Shown: positions 1 through 7,649, counted from the first letter of the stretch. The stretch is 7,794 nucleotides of DNA from Verrucomicrobiales bacterium (GCA_003445095.1 DLVS01000029.1:4016-11809), one strand, 5' to 3'. Translations and numbers: made by a program. Notes: a model not told the origin generated them from the letters alone.

Positions 1-2
1 TG

Positions 3-1079
3 GTCACGGACGCGGTGAAAGCGCAGTTGGACCTCGGCGTCGAGATCGGTCCGCAATCTCCGTTGGCCGGCGAAGTCGTAGACTTGATCTGCGAATTGAC
101 CGGCCATGAGCGGGTCACGTTCTGCAATACCGGCTCCGAAGCAGTGATGGCGGCCATCCGTTTGTGCCGAACCGTAACCGGCCGAACTCGCATCGTCCTT
201 TTTGCTGGCGACTATCACGGCACCTTCGACGAGGTCTTGGTAAAGGGAGTCGCGAATGCGGCCGCGCCTCGGGCATTACCACTCGCCCCCGGCGTCGCGC
301 CGAACCTCGTCAGTGAAGTCACGGTCCTTGATTACGGGACTCCCGAATCGCTCGACTGGATCCGCCAACACTCCGCTGACCTCGCGGCCGTCTTAGTCGA
401 ACCAGTCCAGAGCCGTCATCCCGGACTTCAACCAAAAGAATTCCTGCAGGAAGTGCGTCGGATCACGCAAGAGACCGAGACACCGCTGATTTTCGATGAG
501 GTCATCACCGGCTTTCGATGTCACCCTGGCGGCGCCCAAGCATTGTTCGGGGTCCGTGCGGATCTGGCGACCTACGGCAAAATTGTCGGCGGCGGCATGC
601 CGCTGGGCTTTATCGCCGGTCGCAAAGAGTTCATGGACGCCTTGGACGGCGGATTCTGGCAATACGGCGACGCGTCTTTCCCGCCGACCGGAGTGACCTT
701 TTTCGCCGGAACGTTCGTCCGACATCCCCTCGCGCTCGCGGCCGCCAGAGTCATGCTCCAGCACCTCAAGGAGCACAGTCCAGGACTTCAAGAATCGCTG
801 GCTGCCCGAACGCAGCAACTGTTAGGAGAACTCAATCGCTACTTCCAGGAGCATAGTGTGCCCGTGGAGCTAGAGTATTTCACTAGCGTTTGGTATCCGC
901 ACTTTGGCCCGGGAGTAAAATACGGTTCACTGCTTTATTTTCATCTGCGTGAAAAGGGCCTTCACATCTGGGAAGGCCGGCCGTGCTTCCTTTCCACCGC
1001 ACATTCTGACGAGGACCTTCAATTCATCACCCGCGCGTTTAAGCTGAGCGTCGCGGAAATGCAGGCAGGGGGCTTTCTG
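3..1079 (+). other. Class III PLP aminotransferase domain (AMT)
   Basis: A domain related to glutamate-1-semialdehyde aminomutase, fused inside the synthase. Visible motifs are FCNTGSEA (36-43, phosphate-binding region), YHGT (67-70), LIFDEVITGFR (158-168, with Asp161 expected to pair with the pyridine nitrogen) and TYGKIVGGGMPLG (186-198, with Lys189 the expected Schiff-base lysine). All key residues are present, so it should be active. In the iturin and microcystin assembly lines this domain turns a beta-ketoacyl thioester into a beta-aminoacyl thioester; that role is inferred here. Only the extreme N-terminal part of the domain is missing from the window. Confidence 0.92.
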
Positions 1080-4000
1080 GCGGGTACCAGCGCCCCGGAG
1101 TGGGTTCAGGAAGCGCAGGCTCGAGGCGTCGCCGCGCCGCCCTCGCCCTCCGCCAGACCTTCCGTCACTCCTTCGGCGACGGAGACACGGGAAATCGTTC
1201 CACTCTCCACGGCGCAACGCGAGGTCTGGATCGCGTCACAACTCGGCACCGATGTCTCCTGCGCTTTCAACGAATCATGCGCCATCACCCTGCGAGGACC
1301 GGTGGATGACGCCGCGTTACTGCAGGCTCTCCAAGGCGTCGTCGATCGCCATGATGCGTTGCGCAGCACTTTTTTGCCCGACGGATCGGGCCAACGGTTT
1401 GCCCCCACCATGACGGTCGAGGCGCCCCTGGTGGACCTGAGCCACGAAGCGGGCCAGCGCCAATGTGAACAACTGGCCAAACTCCGAGCCGACGAAGGGG
1501 CTCGGGTGTTCGATCTCGAGAAAGGCCCCCTGTTCGCCTTTCAACGAGTTCGACTCAGCGACCGCGAAATTGTCGTGCTCTTTACTGCGCACCACATCGC
1601 CTGCGATGGCTGGTCGTATGACATTATTCTGACCGAGTTGAGTCAGCTTTATTCCGCGGCGGCGCGGGGCGAATCATCGTCCCTGCCACCGGCCACACCA
1701 TACGCCCAGTATGTCGCTTGGGAGCGAGACGCCCATCGGACCGACGAGGGGCGAGAGACCTTGGAGTATTGGCGGAAACTTTATCTTACCGCTCCCGCTC
1801 CAGTGGAGCTTCCCGTGGACCGGCCCCGCTCTCCCCGCCGCACCTATCGCGGCAACCGCGTGGAGCTGACGTTGCCTGCGAATTTGCTGCCACGCCTGCG
1901 TCAGGCGGGAGCCGCGCACCGGGCGACCTTGTTTGTCACCCTCTATGCGTCCTTCGCAGCCCTGATTCAGCGGCTTGTCGGCCAGGACGACTTAGTCATA
2001 GGGATCCTTACAGCCGGCCAAGGCGCGATGGGAAAAGACGACCTGGTCGGCCATTGCGCCAACCTGCTGCCGATCCGGCTAAACCCGAATCCCCAGACTC
2101 CGTTCCAGGTCTGGCTGGGAGAGGTGAAGAGAACTGTCTTAGACGCCTTTGAGCATCAACAGGTAAGTTTCGGAGCTGTGCTCGAAGGGATTAATATTCC
2201 CCGGCACCCGGGCCACGTCCCGCTGACCTGCCTCACGTTCAACTTAGATCCGCCCCTAAGCCATATCCATTTTCACAATCTGGAGTACGAGATCGAGCTC
2301 AACCCCCGAAGCTTCTTCCAATTTGATCTCGGCTTCAATGTCGTCGAATCCGCCGGGGCGCTGACCGTGGAATGCGATTACAACGCCGACCTATTTGACC
2401 CTAAAACTATCCACCGATGGTTGGCTTATTATGAGCAGATCTTGATCGCCATCGCTGAGGATGCGACGCAACCGATTGAGGACTTGCCACTGACGGAAGG
2501 GTCGGGAGCAGAGACTGCGGGAATTCAAGGAACCAGCGAGGTAAAAGTTCCCGTCGGGATTAACTCGATTCACCGCTGGTTTGAACGGCGCGCCGCCGAG
2601 ACGCCCGAAGTAGTCGCAGTGAGTTTCGAAGGTAGTTCACTCACTTATGGGCAGCTCAACTCCCAGGCGAATCAGTTGGCGCGGGTTCTCCGCCTGCGAG
2701 GCGCCGGGCCCGATGTACCCGTAGGAATCTGCCTGGAACGATCCTTGAACCTGGCGGTCGCTGTTCTCGGCGTTCTGAAATCGGGGGCGGCGTACGTGCC
2801 GTTGGATCCCGCGTTTCCTTCTGACCGACTCGACTTGATGGTCGCGGATTCCGGGGCGCGGCTGATCGTGAGTCAGCAAAGTTTGCTGGGACTCATCCCC
2901 ACCGAGGGGGTGCAGTGGATCCGACTTGACGGAGACACCGATGTGTTAACTCGCCAACCCACGGGCAACTTGGATGGGACCGAGCGCAGCGACAGCCTCG
3001 CTTACATCATTTATACCTCGGGTTCGACGGGCAAACCGAAAGGAGTGATGGTGGAGCACCGCAATGTCTTGAATTTCCTAGCCGCGATGCAGCGGGAACC
3101 GGGAATCAAGCCCTCGGATGTCGTTCTCGCCCTGACGACATTATCATTTGATATTGCCGGCCTGGAATTGTTTCTGCCCTTGGTGAGCGGCGCCCGAGTT
3201 GAAATCGTCTCTTCTCGAGTGGCGGCTGATCCGCGCGAACTCTCGATAAGCATGGAAAAGGCCGGCGTGACTATTGCCCAAGCAACCCCGGCCACTTGGC
3301 GAGCGTTGTTGGAGACTGATTGGCCGGGCCACGCAGGGTTAAAGATTCTGTGTGGCGGAGAAGCTTTTGGTTCCGATCTCGCCGAGCGGCTACTCGCCCG
3401 CGCCGGTGAGGTGTGGAATATGTATGGCCCGACCGAGACTACCATCTGGTCGACGGTGGCCCGATTGGAGGCCGGCAAACCGGTCGTTCTTGGTCACCCC
3501 ATCGCCCACACCCAGCTCCTCGTGGCTGACCCTAAACTACGGCCTAGTCCCCTGGGAGTCTCCGGCGAGCTCCTGATTGCGGGAGCGGGAGTGGCTCGGG
3601 GTTATCATGCGCGGCCGGAATTGACTGCCGAACGGTTCGTCTCTCTCCCTAAGGTCGGTCGGGTTTATCGCACGGGTGACCTGGTTCGCCAGAAATCCGA
3701 TGGCAGCCTGGAGTTCCTCGGACGGATCGACCACCAGGTCAAGGTTCGCGGCCATCGGATTGAACTTGGCGAGGTGGAGAGCGTGTTGCTGCGATTGCCG
3801 CAGATCAAAGAAGCGGCGGTGATTGTCCGCGAAGATGTTCCCGGCAATCCAATTCTGGCGGCCTACGTCGTGCCGAGGAATCGGGCTCAATATGAATTGT
3901 GGCCGGCCTCGCCATCGGCAGGCGGTATGCAACAATACGATGATACGCTGTATGATTCCCTGGCCGGAGACCGACGGCGTAATGACGCGTTCCTCGAAGC

Positions 4001-6194
4001 CTTTCGCGCCGTGGTGCCGAATCAGGTGGTGCTCGACGTGGGAACCGGACGCGATGCCCTCCTGGCGCGTCTCGCGGTGGAAGCGGGAGCACGCCACGTC
4101 TACGCGGTGGAACTCCTGGAAGAGCCTTGCCGCCAAGCCAAGGAGTTAGTCGCGCGCCTCGGCCTCGATGATCGCATTACCGTGCTCCAGGGCGACGCCG
4201 CGACGGTCAGCCTTACCCAGAAAGTGGATGTCTGCGTCGCCGAGATCATTGGATCTATCGGGGGTGCCGAAGGACTCGAATCGCTATTGAAGGCGGTCGC
4301 AACTCGTCATCTGAAGCCCGGCGGACGGATCGTTCCCGGACGCATCCGGACTCAAGTGGCCGCCGTCGAATTGACTCCCGAGTTCATGGCGAACCCGCGA
4401 TTCGCGGCCGTGGCTCGACCTTACGTGGAGAGCCTATTCCGCCGCCACGGCCGCCCTTATGACATTCGACTTTCGCTGCGAGGTGCCTCGCCGCATGTCC
4501 TTCGATCCGAGGTCGGCGTGTTCGAGGAGTGTGACTTCCTGCATGGCTCAGAGGTCGCGTATTCTCGGGAAATCGACCTCCAGATTACAGCCGCCGCGAC
4601 CCTCCACGGATTGCTGCTCTGGTTGGAGGTGGAAATGATTCCCGGAGTCAAAGTGGACGGACTGGCCGACCAAGGATGTTGGCTTCCTGTATTCCTCCCG
4701 GTCTTCTCGTCATTTCCCACGGTGTCGCCCGGAGACCGAATTCGAGCACACATTACCGGACGACTGTCCGCCAATGGCCTCAACAAAGACTACTCGGTCC
4801 GGGGAACGATCACGTTTCGCGCCGGCGGTGAGGAACAATTCAGCTTTGAATCATTCCATGATGGGAGCGGCTATCGAGATAATCCGTTCTATCAGGACCT
4901 GTTTCAAGACGACCAGATTCTGACGGTTGACGATTCCCTGTCGAAACTTAACGCGCGCACGCTTCGAAGAGCCCTGCAATCCGAACTTCCCGGCTACATG
5001 GTTCCCTCGGCGTTTGTCGTCCTTGACGCCTTGCCCTTAACCCCCAACGGAAAAGTCGATCGCAAGGCTCTGCCGCGCGTCTCGGCTGGGCCCGAGGCGA
5101 CGGTGACCGAAGCCTACGAGGCGCCGATCACGCCGGTGGAGAAGTCACTGGCAGCTCTGTGGAGTTCGGTCCTGGCCATCCCGCGCGTCGGTCGCGGCGA
5201 TGACTTTTTCGAATTGGGCGGCACTTCCTTGCTGGCCGTATCGCTCTTTGCCCGCATCGAACGCGAATTCGGGCAACGGTTGCCGCTGGCCACGTTGTTC
5301 GAAGCCCCTACCTTGGAAAAACTCGCCCGCCAAATTCGCGGCACCGGCGGCGCCCCAGCGTCCGCCTATGTTTCTCTCACCCCCATCCAGCCCACGGGAA
5401 CGGGCACTCCGCTGTTCCTGGTTCACGGCGCCGCTGGCAATATTCTGCTCTATCGAGTCCTCGCCCAAAAACTGAGTTCGGTGTGTCCTGTCTATGGGTT
5501 GCAGGCCCGCGGGCTGACCGATTCGGTCGAGCCGTGCCACCACATCGAAGAAATGGCGGCCCACTACGTTCGAGAGCTTCGCGAACTCCAACCCCATGGT
5601 CCTTACCGCATCGGCGGATATTGCATGGGTGGAACCGTGGCGTTTCAAATGGCTCATCTCCTCCAAGAAGCGGGTGAGTCGGTGTCCGTGTTGGCCCTGC
5701 TCGACACGTACAATTTTACCCTCATTCGTCCCCCCGACACGCTGCTCAAGCAGATCTCAGTTCTTCGACAGAAGCTGGCGTTCCATTGGTCCAACGTTAC
5801 GCAATTGGGTGGCGGCGACCGATCCAATTACCTGCGGGAGAAGTGGCAGATGGTCAAAGAAGCCGGCAAGGCCAAGGTCTCATCATTCCTTCGTGAGTTT
5901 AAGGGTGGCACCAATGGAGATGCTAATGGGTCCGATCCCGGTTTGACCCTGGAGATGATCCATGACGCAGCGGCGTTCTCATACCAGCCAAAACCCTTAA
6001 ACGGATCGATGGTCATTTTTAAGACTCAAAGGAGTTATGATATTTATCCCGATCCCAAACTGGGCTGGGGTGACCTCGTTCGCGGTCCGCTCACCGTGGT
6101 CGAGTTGCCCGTCAATCCTCATGCGATGCTTGTGGATCCCTACGTCGAACATTTGGCGGCTCGGTTGGGCGACGTGATTCGCAAGGCGTCCTAA
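3..6194 (+). CDS. Hybrid PKS/NRPS terminal module, 5'-partial (AMT-C-A[MT]-PCP-TE)
   Basis: The C-terminal part of a megasynthase. The frame is open from the first full codon. The GTG at 15 is not a believable start, because the residues before it (VTDAV) continue the aminotransferase fold. Residue numbers here and below count from that GTG; the visible part has 2059 residues and ends at TAA 6192-6194. Order: class III aminotransferase (1-355), Pro/Ser/Ala-rich linker (356-393), condensation (394-830), adenylation N-part (850-1290), embedded methyltransferase (1291-1634), adenylation C-part (1635-1690), carrier (1703-1776), thioesterase (1797-2059). By family knowledge, an AMT in this position acts on a beta-keto chain on the preceding PKS carrier, as in MycA/ItuA and McyE, so a PKS module is expected upstream. 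The module would then join the beta-amino chain to one amino acid, predicted glycine, and release it. A phosphopantetheinyl transferase lies 91 bp downstream. The final product cannot be named from this window. Confidence 0.95.
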   Translation, partial: VTDAVKAQLDLGVEIGPQSPLAGEVVDLICELTGHERVTFCNTGSEAVMAAIRLCRTVTGRTRIVLFAGDYHGTFDEVLVKGVANAAAPRALPLAPGVAPNLVSEVTVLDYGTPESLDWIRQHSADLAAVLVEPVQSRHPGLQPKEFLQEVRRITQETETPLIFDEVITGFRCHPGGAQALFGVRADLATYGKIVGGGMPLGFIAGRKEFMDALDGGFWQYGDASFPPTGVTFFAGTFVRHPLALAAARVMLQHLKEHSPGLQESLAARTQQLLGELNRYFQEHSVPVELEYFTSVWYPHFGPGVKYGSLLYFHLREKGLHIWEGRPCFLSTAHSDEDLQFITRAFKLSVAEMQAGGFLAGTSAPEWVQEAQARGVAAPPSPSARPSVTPSATETREIVPLSTAQREVWIASQLGTDVSCAFNESCAITLRGPVDDAALLQALQGVVDRHDALRSTFLPDGSGQRFAPTMTVEAPLVDLSHEAGQRQCEQLAKLRADEGARVFDLEKGPLFAFQRVRLSDREIVVLFTAHHIACDGWSYDIILTELSQLYSAAARGESSSLPPATPYAQYVAWERDAHRTDEGRETLEYWRKLYLTAPAPVELPVDRPRSPRRTYRGNRVELTLPANLLPRLRQAGAAHRATLFVTLYASFAALIQRLVGQDDLVIGILTAGQGAMGKDDLVGHCANLLPIRLNPNPQTPFQVWLGEVKRTVLDAFEHQQVSFGAVLEGINIPRHPGHVPLTCLTFNLDPPLSHIHFHNLEYEIELNPRSFFQFDLGFNVVESAGALTVECDYNADLFDPKTIHRWLAYYEQILIAIAEDATQPIEDLPLTEGSGAETAGIQGTSEVKVPVGINSIHRWFERRAAETPEVVAVSFEGSSLTYGQLNSQANQLARVLRLRGAGPDVPVGICLERSLNLAVAVLGVLKSGAAYVPLDPAFPSDRLDLMVADSGARLIVSQQSLLGLIPTEGVQWIRLDGDTDVLTRQPTGNLDGTERSDSLAYIIYTSGSTGKPKGVMVEHRNVLNFLAAMQREPGIKPSDVVLALTTLSFDIAGLELFLPLVSGARVEIVSSRVAADPRELSISMEKAGVTIAQATPATWRALLETDWPGHAGLKILCGGEAFGSDLAERLLARAGEVWNMYGPTETTIWSTVARLEAGKPVVLGHPIAHTQLLVADPKLRPSPLGVSGELLIAGAGVARGYHARPELTAERFVSLPKVGRVYRTGDLVRQKSDGSLEFLGRIDHQVKVRGHRIELGEVESVLLRLPQIKEAAVIVREDVPGNPILAAYVVPRNRAQYELWPASPSAGGMQQYDDTLYDSLAGDRRRNDAFLEAFRAVVPNQVVLDVGTGRDALLARLAVEAGARHVYAVELLEEPCRQAKELVARLGLDDRITVLQGDAATVSLTQKVDVCVAEIIGSIGGAEGLESLLKAVATRHLKPGGRIVPGRIRTQVAAVELTPEFMANPRFAAVARPYVESLFRRHGRPYDIRLSLRGASPHVLRSEVGVFEECDFLHGSEVAYSREIDLQITAAATLHGLLLWLEVEMIPGVKVDGLADQGCWLPVFLPVFSSFPTVSPGDRIRAHITGRLSANGLNKDYSVRGTITFRAGGEEQFSFESFHDGSGYRDNPFYQDLFQDDQILTVDDSLSKLNARTLRRALQSELPGYMVPSAFVVLDALPLTPNGKVDRKALPRVSAGPEATVTEAYEAPITPVEKSLAALWSSVLAIPRVGRGDDFFELGGTSLLAVSLFARIEREFGQRLPLATLFEAPTLEKLARQIRGTGGAPASAYVSLTPIQPTGTGTPLFLVHGAAGNILLYRVLAQKLSSVCPVYGLQARGLTDSVEPCHHIEEMAAHYVRELRELQPHGPYRIGGYCMGGTVAFQMAHLLQEAGESVSVLALLDTYNFTLIRPPDTLLKQISVLRQKLAFHWSNVTQLGGGDRSNYLREKWQMVKEAGKAKVSSFLREFKGGTNGDANGSDPGLTLEMIHDAAAFSYQPKPLNGSMVIFKTQRSYDIYPDPKLGWGDLVRGPLTVVELPVNPHAMLVDPYVEHLAARLGDVIRKAS
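1194..2504 (+). other. Condensation domain (C)
   Basis: An NRPS condensation domain forming the amide between the upstream acyl chain and the amino acid on the downstream carrier. Core motifs: STAQREVWIA (398-407, C1), RHDALRSTF (445-453, C2), HHIACDG (526-532, C3, catalytic HHxxxDG intact with His527 and Asp531), YAQYVAWE (563-570, C4), IGILTAGQ (662-669, C5) and YNADLFD (789-795, C7). The TAGQ and GHCANLLPIR (679-688) variants, rather than the usual ANR and FVNTLPLR, resemble as I recall C domains that follow AMT or PKS parts. That fits a polyketide-derived donor. A flexible Pro/Ser-rich linker (356-393) separates it from the AMT. Confidence 0.93.
2562..5084 (+). other. Adenylation domain (A), interrupted between A8 and A9; predicted glycine
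   Basis: Activates an amino acid as aminoacyl-AMP and loads it on the PCP. Cores seen: A1 LTYGQLN (876), A2 LKSGAAYVPLDP (921), A3 YTSGSTGKPKG (1000), A4 FDIAGLE (1045), A5 NMYGPTETT (1135), A6 GELLIAGAGVARGY (1184), A7 YRTGDL (1218), A8 GRIDHQVKVRGHRIELGEVE (1236), then a 340-residue insert, A9 LPGYMVPSAFV (1658) and A10 NGKVDRKAL (1678). Mapping GrsA pocket positions gives Asp1046, Ile1047, Leu1050, Gln1089, Leu1112, Gly1114, Met1136, Ile1144, Trp1145, Lys1680, i.e. DILQLGMIWK. To my knowledge this type of code is assigned to glycine. The alignment was done by eye. Confidence 0.9.
3885..4916 (+). other. Embedded PRMT-like SAM-dependent methyltransferase domain
   Basis: Inserted after core A8 (residues about 1291-1634). 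The N-terminal helix has YDSLAGDRRRNDAF (1313-1326), recalling the PRMT segment before the SAM site. Motif I is VVLDVGTGRDALL (1338-1350), beta-2 ends in the acidic Glu1366 (VYAVE), and post-I is ITVLQGDA (1388-1395). The segment VDVCVAEIIGSIGGAEG (1404-1420) places Glu1410 and Glu1419 nine residues apart, as in the PRMT double-E loop. LKPGGRIVPGR follows at 1433-1443. The last 150 residues are beta-rich and contain GCWLPVFLPV (1554-1563), aligned with the PRMT THW loop region. The acceptor is probably the amino nitrogen of the loaded residue, but this is inferred. Side-chain or other methylation cannot be excluded. Confidence 0.75.
5121..5342 (+). other. Peptidyl carrier protein domain (PCP/T)
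   Basis: Carries the amino acid and the condensed product as a thioester on 4'-phosphopantetheine. The core motif DDFFELGGTSLLAV (1729-1742) contains the modified Ser1738. Family features around it are the N-terminal helix TPVEKSLAALWSSVL (1706-1720) and the third-helix segment LPLATLFEAPTLEKLA. It sits in the normal place between A10 and the thioesterase and is the only carrier domain in the window. Confidence 0.95.
5403..6194 (+). other. Type I thioesterase domain (TE) with cysteine nucleophile
   Basis: The alpha/beta-hydrolase that takes the finished chain from the PCP and releases it by hydrolysis or cyclisation. The fold starts at PLFLVHGAAGN (1799-1809). The nucleophile elbow is GGYCMGG (1867-1873), so Cys1870 replaces the usual Ser of GxSxG. 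Asp1897 (ALLDTYN) and His2036 (NPHAML) complete the likely triad. A lid insertion of about 90 residues lies between Asp1897 and the return to the core at GSMVIFKTQ (1997-2005). Cys-type TEs are known, for example in beta-lactone and beta-lactam forming NRPSs (ObiF, SulM) and, as I recall, in many uncharacterised synthases. The Cys alone therefore does not define the release chemistry. Confidence 0.9.
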
Positions 6195-6285
6195 CTCAAA
6201 TTCCCCTCCCCTGCTGGAGGTCAGGCACGCTAGTCCTCAGGTCTTTGAGATTTGGGCCTCCTGGGCCAGATCCGGGACACCCGCA
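6195..6285. other. Short intergenic gap between the synthase and the phosphopantetheinyl transferase
   Basis: A 91-bp spacer. It holds no clear promoter boxes and no convincing terminator. A 5-bp stem (CCTCC at 6205-6209, GGAGG at 6216-6220) has no T-run after it. The spacing and shared strand are compatible with one transcript, although a hidden promoter cannot be ruled out. Confidence 0.5.
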
Positions 6286-6987
6286 ATGAAAGAATCGTTC
6301 CCCTCCATCGGCCAGGTCTTGCCTCCGGAAGTGAAATCCCTGGCGATGACGGTCTCGGAGACAACCTCGGGAGCATTCCTCTTTCCCGAAGAATCTGCCC
6401 TCGTCGCCCGGGCGGTTCCGCAACGCCGGCTCGAATTTTCGCTGGGACGGTTCTGCGCCCGGCAAGCACTGGCCGAACTCGGATTCCCTTGGGCACCAAT
6501 TCTGGCCGGCCCGCAACGACAACCCCTTTGGCCGAGCGGCATCGTGGGGAGCCTGACCCACTGTTCGGGCTATGTCGCCGCGGCAGTTGCGGAAGCGTCG
6601 AACGTAATCGCGCTGGGCATCGATGCCGAACCTCAAATTGGGCTACCCCCGGAAACATTCGGCCTGATCCTTTCGGAGTCAGAGCGCACCCACCTAGGGC
6701 GGTTGCCGGCGAATGAAATCGCCTGGGAACGCCTCATCGCCAGCGCCAAGGAAAGTGTGTTTAAGGCGTGGTATCCCCTGACCGGACGCTGGCTCGACTT
6801 TCTCGACGCCGAGGTCACGGTAGATCCCGGCTCCGGCACGTTCGCAGCCCATCTTAGGGTAGCTAGCCCTCGATTGAAGGGTCGGGACCTTAGTTGCTGG
6901 CATGGGCGCTATCTGATGCAACAAGGCCTCATCTTGACCGCAGTCGCGCTGAAAACCGGGCTCGACGCAGTCCCCAACCAATCCTGA
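6286..6987 (+). CDS. EntD/Sfp-type 4'-phosphopantetheinyl transferase
   Basis: Transfers the phosphopantetheine arm of coenzyme A to the conserved Ser of carrier proteins, here most likely Ser1738 of the adjacent synthase and any upstream carriers. It has 233 residues, within the usual 210-250 of the EntD/PcpS type. Motifs: FSLGRFCARQAL (51-62), GSLTHC (88-93), GIDAEP (111-116, with Asp113 and Glu115 as metal ligands) and SAKESVFKAW (153-162, with Glu156 and Lys160). All key positions are present. The ATG at 6286 is the first ATG, GTG or TTG in this frame after the synthase stop, so it is chosen as start. Only a weak GGGA (6274-6277) precedes it. A second ATG at 6346 is less likely, since N-terminal residues would be lost. 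The TGA at 6985-6987 overlaps the next start by one base. Confidence 0.93.
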   Translation: MKESFPSIGQVLPPEVKSLAMTVSETTSGAFLFPEESALVARAVPQRRLEFSLGRFCARQALAELGFPWAPILAGPQRQPLWPSGIVGSLTHCSGYVAAAVAEASNVIALGIDAEPQIGLPPETFGLILSESERTHLGRLPANEIAWERLIASAKESVFKAWYPLTGRWLDFLDAEVTVDPGSGTFAAHLRVASPRLKGRDLSCWHGRYLMQQGLILTAVALKTGLDAVPNQS

Positions 6988-7649
6988 TGCCGATTCGACC
7001 GCTCCTGCGCGCGGACCAACTGCTGTCCCGCTTTGGCTACTGCAGCCGGCACGAGGCGCGTGCCTGGCTGCGGGCGGGCCGGCTAAGCCACCGCGGCAAG
7101 GCCATCACCGACCCTTCGACTCGCCTTGACCCGCTCGAAACGCAGGTAGATGGCGAGCCGGTCGAATGTTGTGATGGTCTTCTGGCCCGATTCCACAAGC
7201 CGGCCGGCTACGTCTGCACCCACGAGGAACGAGAAGGCCCGACAATCTACGACCTCCTTCCCGACCGCTGGCGGCGACGCAACCCATCGGTCACCTCGGT
7301 CGGCCGCCTCGACAAGGACGCTACCGGTCTCCTGCTGCTCACTGACCAAGGTGAGTGGGTCCACCAACTCACGTCGCCACGAAACAAAGTGCCCAAGTGG
7401 TACGAAGTCGAAGTCGCCGCCGACTTCCGCCCGGGTGTGGTCGAACGTTTCGCCTCGGGAACTTTGTGGCTCGACCACGAGTCGGAGCCTTGTCTGCCGG
7501 CGCGTTTGGAGCTGCATGGACCCCGATTTGCCCGAATCGAGTTGGTGGAGGGGCGTTACCATCAAGTGAAACGGATGTTCGCCAGTGAAGGCTGCCCGGT
7601 AGTTCGCCTTCACCGGACCCGCTTCGGGCCCTACGAACTGGGTGACCTT
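6987..7649 (+). CDS. rsuA: RsuA-family rRNA pseudouridine synthase, 3'-truncated by an assembly artefact
   Basis: Isomerises a uridine of rRNA to pseudouridine; E. coli RsuA acts on 16S U516. An S4 RNA-binding domain lies at residues 6-55 (LLSRFGYCSRHEARAWL). The catalytic motif is GRLDKDATGLLLLTD (106-120) with Asp109 as nucleophile. The C-terminal signature EGRYHQVKRMF (188-198) is nearly identical to RsuA, as are KPAGYVC (71-77) and LTSPRN (128-133). RsuA is a better fit than RluB/RluE/RluF, but the exact target is uncertain. The start ATG overlaps the previous stop (TGATG), which suggests translational coupling. The frame stays open to the window end (269 codons), but family similarity stops after RFGPYELGDL (212-221). 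What follows is adapter-derived, so perhaps 10-25 true residues are missing. It is a housekeeping gene and probably unrelated to the metabolite. Confidence 0.9.

Noticed and set aside
15..17. GTG as a genuine start of the synthase
   Set aside because: The preceding in-frame codons are open to the window edge and fit the aminotransferase family sequence. The domain N-terminus is missing and no ribosome binding site is present.
3537..4136. Minus-strand frame of 199 codons inside the synthase
   Set aside because: It runs opposite well-conserved A-domain cores and methyltransferase motifs. Its translation shows no recognisable fold. It is a high-GC shadow frame.
5145..5666. Minus-strand frame of 173 codons opposite PCP and TE
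   Set aside because: It covers the LGGTS and GYCMG coding regions antisense, and its composition is that of a shadow frame.
6205..6220. Small hairpin after the synthase stop as a Rho-independent terminator
   Set aside because: The stem is only 5 bp with a 6-base loop, and no T-run follows.
6252..6716. Plus-strand frame of 154 codons overlapping the start of the phosphopantetheinyl transferase
   Set aside because: It shares most of its length with the transferase in another frame, is rich in Arg/Pro, and has no motifs.
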